A stretch of DNA of 15,354 nucleotides from Sphingomonas sp. UBA4766 (lineage in GTDB: Bacteria > Pseudomonadota > Alphaproteobacteria > Sphingomonadales > Sphingomonadaceae), in assembly GCA_002403415.1 (NCBI GenBank), contig DHHS01000078.1:44019-59372 (forward strand), read 5' to 3'. A program made the translations under genes and the position numbers. How positions within the stretch are numbered: the first letter of the stretch is position 1; every line of letters starts with the position of its first letter. Positions 14,108 through 15,354 of this stretch are shown one piece after another. A model generated the notes under the pieces. It was not told where the DNA came from, searched no databases, and saw only the letters and a program-made list of their open reading frames with translations.

Positions 14108-15354
14108 ATGTCGACTGCCGCACCCACGCCGATGATGGCGCAATATTTGGCGCTGAAGGCCGAGGTGGCCGATTGCCTGCTCTTTTACCGCATGGGCGAT
14201 TTTTTCGAGCTGTTTTTCGATGACGCGCGCGTGGCCGCCGCGTGCCTCGACATTGCGCTGACCGCGCGCGGCGAGCATGACGGCGCGCCGATCCCGATGT
14301 GCGGCGTGCCTGCTCATGCGGCCGAGGGCTATCTTGCACGGCTGATCAAGGCGGGACACCGGGTCGCGATTGCCGATCAGACCGAAAGCCCGGACGAAGC
14401 GCGGCGCGCGCGCGGGTCAAAGGCGCTGGTCGGCCGCGCGATTGTCCGCGTGGTGACAGCGGGTACGCTGACTGAGGAAGCGCTGCTTGACGCCCGCGCC
14501 GCCAATTGGTGCTGCGCGATTGGGGAAGCGGCGGGCGGGGTGGCGATTGCCGCAGCCGATATCTCGACCGGCCGGTTCGAGATTATCGACTCAAGCCCGG
14601 CGTCGCTTGCCGCCGATCTTGCCAGGCTAAACGCCGCCGAAGTGATCGCTGCTCTAGGGTCTGCGGGTGCGCCTCACGCGAGCAGCGAACGCCCCGGCGA
14701 CGATTTCTCATCGACGCGCGGCGCGGCGCGCCTGGCCGGTTTGTTCGGCGACGGCGCGGTAGCAGGCCTCAGTCGTGCGGCACTTGCCGCCGCTGCCGGG
14801 CTGATCGCCTATCTCGACCATAATGGGCGCGGCGCATTGCCGTTTTTGCGCGCACCTGCCCTTGCCCGCTCGAGCGAGGTGATGGCGATCGATGCCGCGA
14901 CCCGCGACAGTCTGGAGCTTACCCAAGCGCAATCGGGAGGCCGCCGGGGGAGTTTGCTCGACGCGGTCGACCGAACCGTGACAGGCGCTGGTGCACGCCT
15001 GCTGGCGGCCGATCTTGCCGCGCCGTTGATGGATATGGGCGCGATTAACGCCCGGCTCGACCTGGTAACGCGCTTTGTCGGCGATCAGTTACTGCGCGAA
15101 ATGCTGCGCAGCAATTTACGCAGCATACCCGATATCGGCCGCGCGATCGGGCGGATTGCCGCCGGGCGCGGGACCCCGCGCGATCTGGGCCAGTTGCGCG
15201 ACGGGCTCGACGCAGCATGGCGGCTGGGCGAGCGGGTGGCGGCGCTGGCGGATGCCCCGGTGCTGCTGTCCGCCCTTGCGCCGCGGCTGCGCGGACACGG
15301 CGCGCTGATCGACGTGCTGACCCGCGCACTTGTCCCCGCCCCACCGATTGACGC
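14108..15354 (+). CDS. mutS: DNA mismatch repair protein MutS (3' end beyond window)
   Basis: First 415 codons of MutS, which binds mismatched bases and starts strand-directed repair with MutL. The N-terminal mismatch-recognition domain is clear: FYRMGDFFELF carries the Phe-x-Glu motif (Phe32, Glu34), with Phe in the middle where E. coli has Tyr. Then come ARGEHDGAPIPMCGVPAHA, DQTESPDEA and VVTAGTLTEE. The connector domain (about 125-240) is followed by the start of the core lever domain (LELTQAQSGGRRGSLLDAVDRT). The ATPase domain lies outside the window. ATG 14108 has AGGAG at 14101-14105, with a short 2-base spacing; the next in-frame ATGs (14132, 14135) have no ribosome binding site. No frameshift was seen up to the edge. 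Confidence 0.95.
   Translation, partial: MSTAAPTPMMAQYLALKAEVADCLLFYRMGDFFELFFDDARVAAACLDIALTARGEHDGAPIPMCGVPAHAAEGYLARLIKAGHRVAIADQTESPDEARRARGSKALVGRAIVRVVTAGTLTEEALLDARAANWCCAIGEAAGGVAIAAADISTGRFEIIDSSPASLAADLARLNAAEVIAALGSAGAPHASSERPGDDFSSTRGAARLAGLFGDGAVAGLSRAALAAAAGLIAYLDHNGRGALPFLRAPALARSSEVMAIDAATRDSLELTQAQSGGRRGSLLDAVDRTVTGAGARLLAADLAAPLMDMGAINARLDLVTRFVGDQLLREMLRSNLRSIPDIGRAIGRIAAGRGTPRDLGQLRDGLDAAWRLGERVAALADAPVLLSALAPRLRGHGALIDVLTRALVPAPPID

Noticed and set aside
1..15354. CRISPR arrays, tRNA/rRNA genes, transposases, integrases or toxin-antitoxin pairs
   Set aside because: Reading both strands by eye showed no regularly spaced repeats, no tRNA-like cloverleaf and no protein with the relevant motifs.

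Overview
The window is GC-rich DNA from a free-living alphaproteobacterium, most likely a sphingomonad (Sphingomonadales, Sphingopyxis/Novosphingobium type). This is inferred from the protein mix: a CYP153-type P450, a melibiose-carrier-family transporter beside short-chain dehydrogenases, a small exported protein with a cysteine/RTRxxW tail, and maeB next to a transglutaminase-like gene and divergent mutS. No rRNA, tRNA, CRISPR array, insertion sequence or phage gene was seen. Coding density is high, no intergenic stretch exceeds about 230 bases, and most of the window looks chromosomal.

Left part (1-3932, all +): the 3' part of an ABC exporter ATPase gene overlaps its ABC-2 permease gene by 4 bases (NatA/NatB-like pair). 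After a 60-base gap holding a perfect inverted repeat over a -35-like hexamer comes a CYP153-family P450 with no ferredoxin or ferredoxin reductase nearby, then a Tat-exported methionine sulfoxide reductase B. A long GC hairpin separates msrB from the convergent gene for a secreted CHAP-domain hydrolase (3987-4541, -).

Middle (4668-9088): two divergent two-gene operons share a 148-base control region. To the left run an NAD-type SDR and a GPH-family transporter, with a GTGA overlap and a terminator-like hairpin at the end. To the right run an acyl-CoA dehydrogenase and an RhlG-like NADP-type SDR. Together they look like an uptake and oxidation module for an unidentified carboxylate or acyl substrate.

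Right-middle (9089-10850, +): a 97-residue exported protein of unknown function lies behind a perfect FNR/FixK-type box (TTGAT-N4-ATCAA), about 40 bases upstream of the likely transcription start, as in a class II oxygen-responsive promoter. Beyond two GC hairpins lies a lipoprotein alpha/beta hydrolase with a Thr-Pro tether.

Right end (10890-15354): maeB (malic enzyme fused to a phosphotransacetylase-like domain) and a transglutaminase-like gene on the - strand, then mutS on the + strand, cut by the window edge.

Most genes are recognisable families. The less ordinary items are the FNR-box small-protein gene, the orphan CYP153 with its putative operator, and the four-gene divergent cluster. 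I found no clear evidence for a wholly new defence or mobile system.
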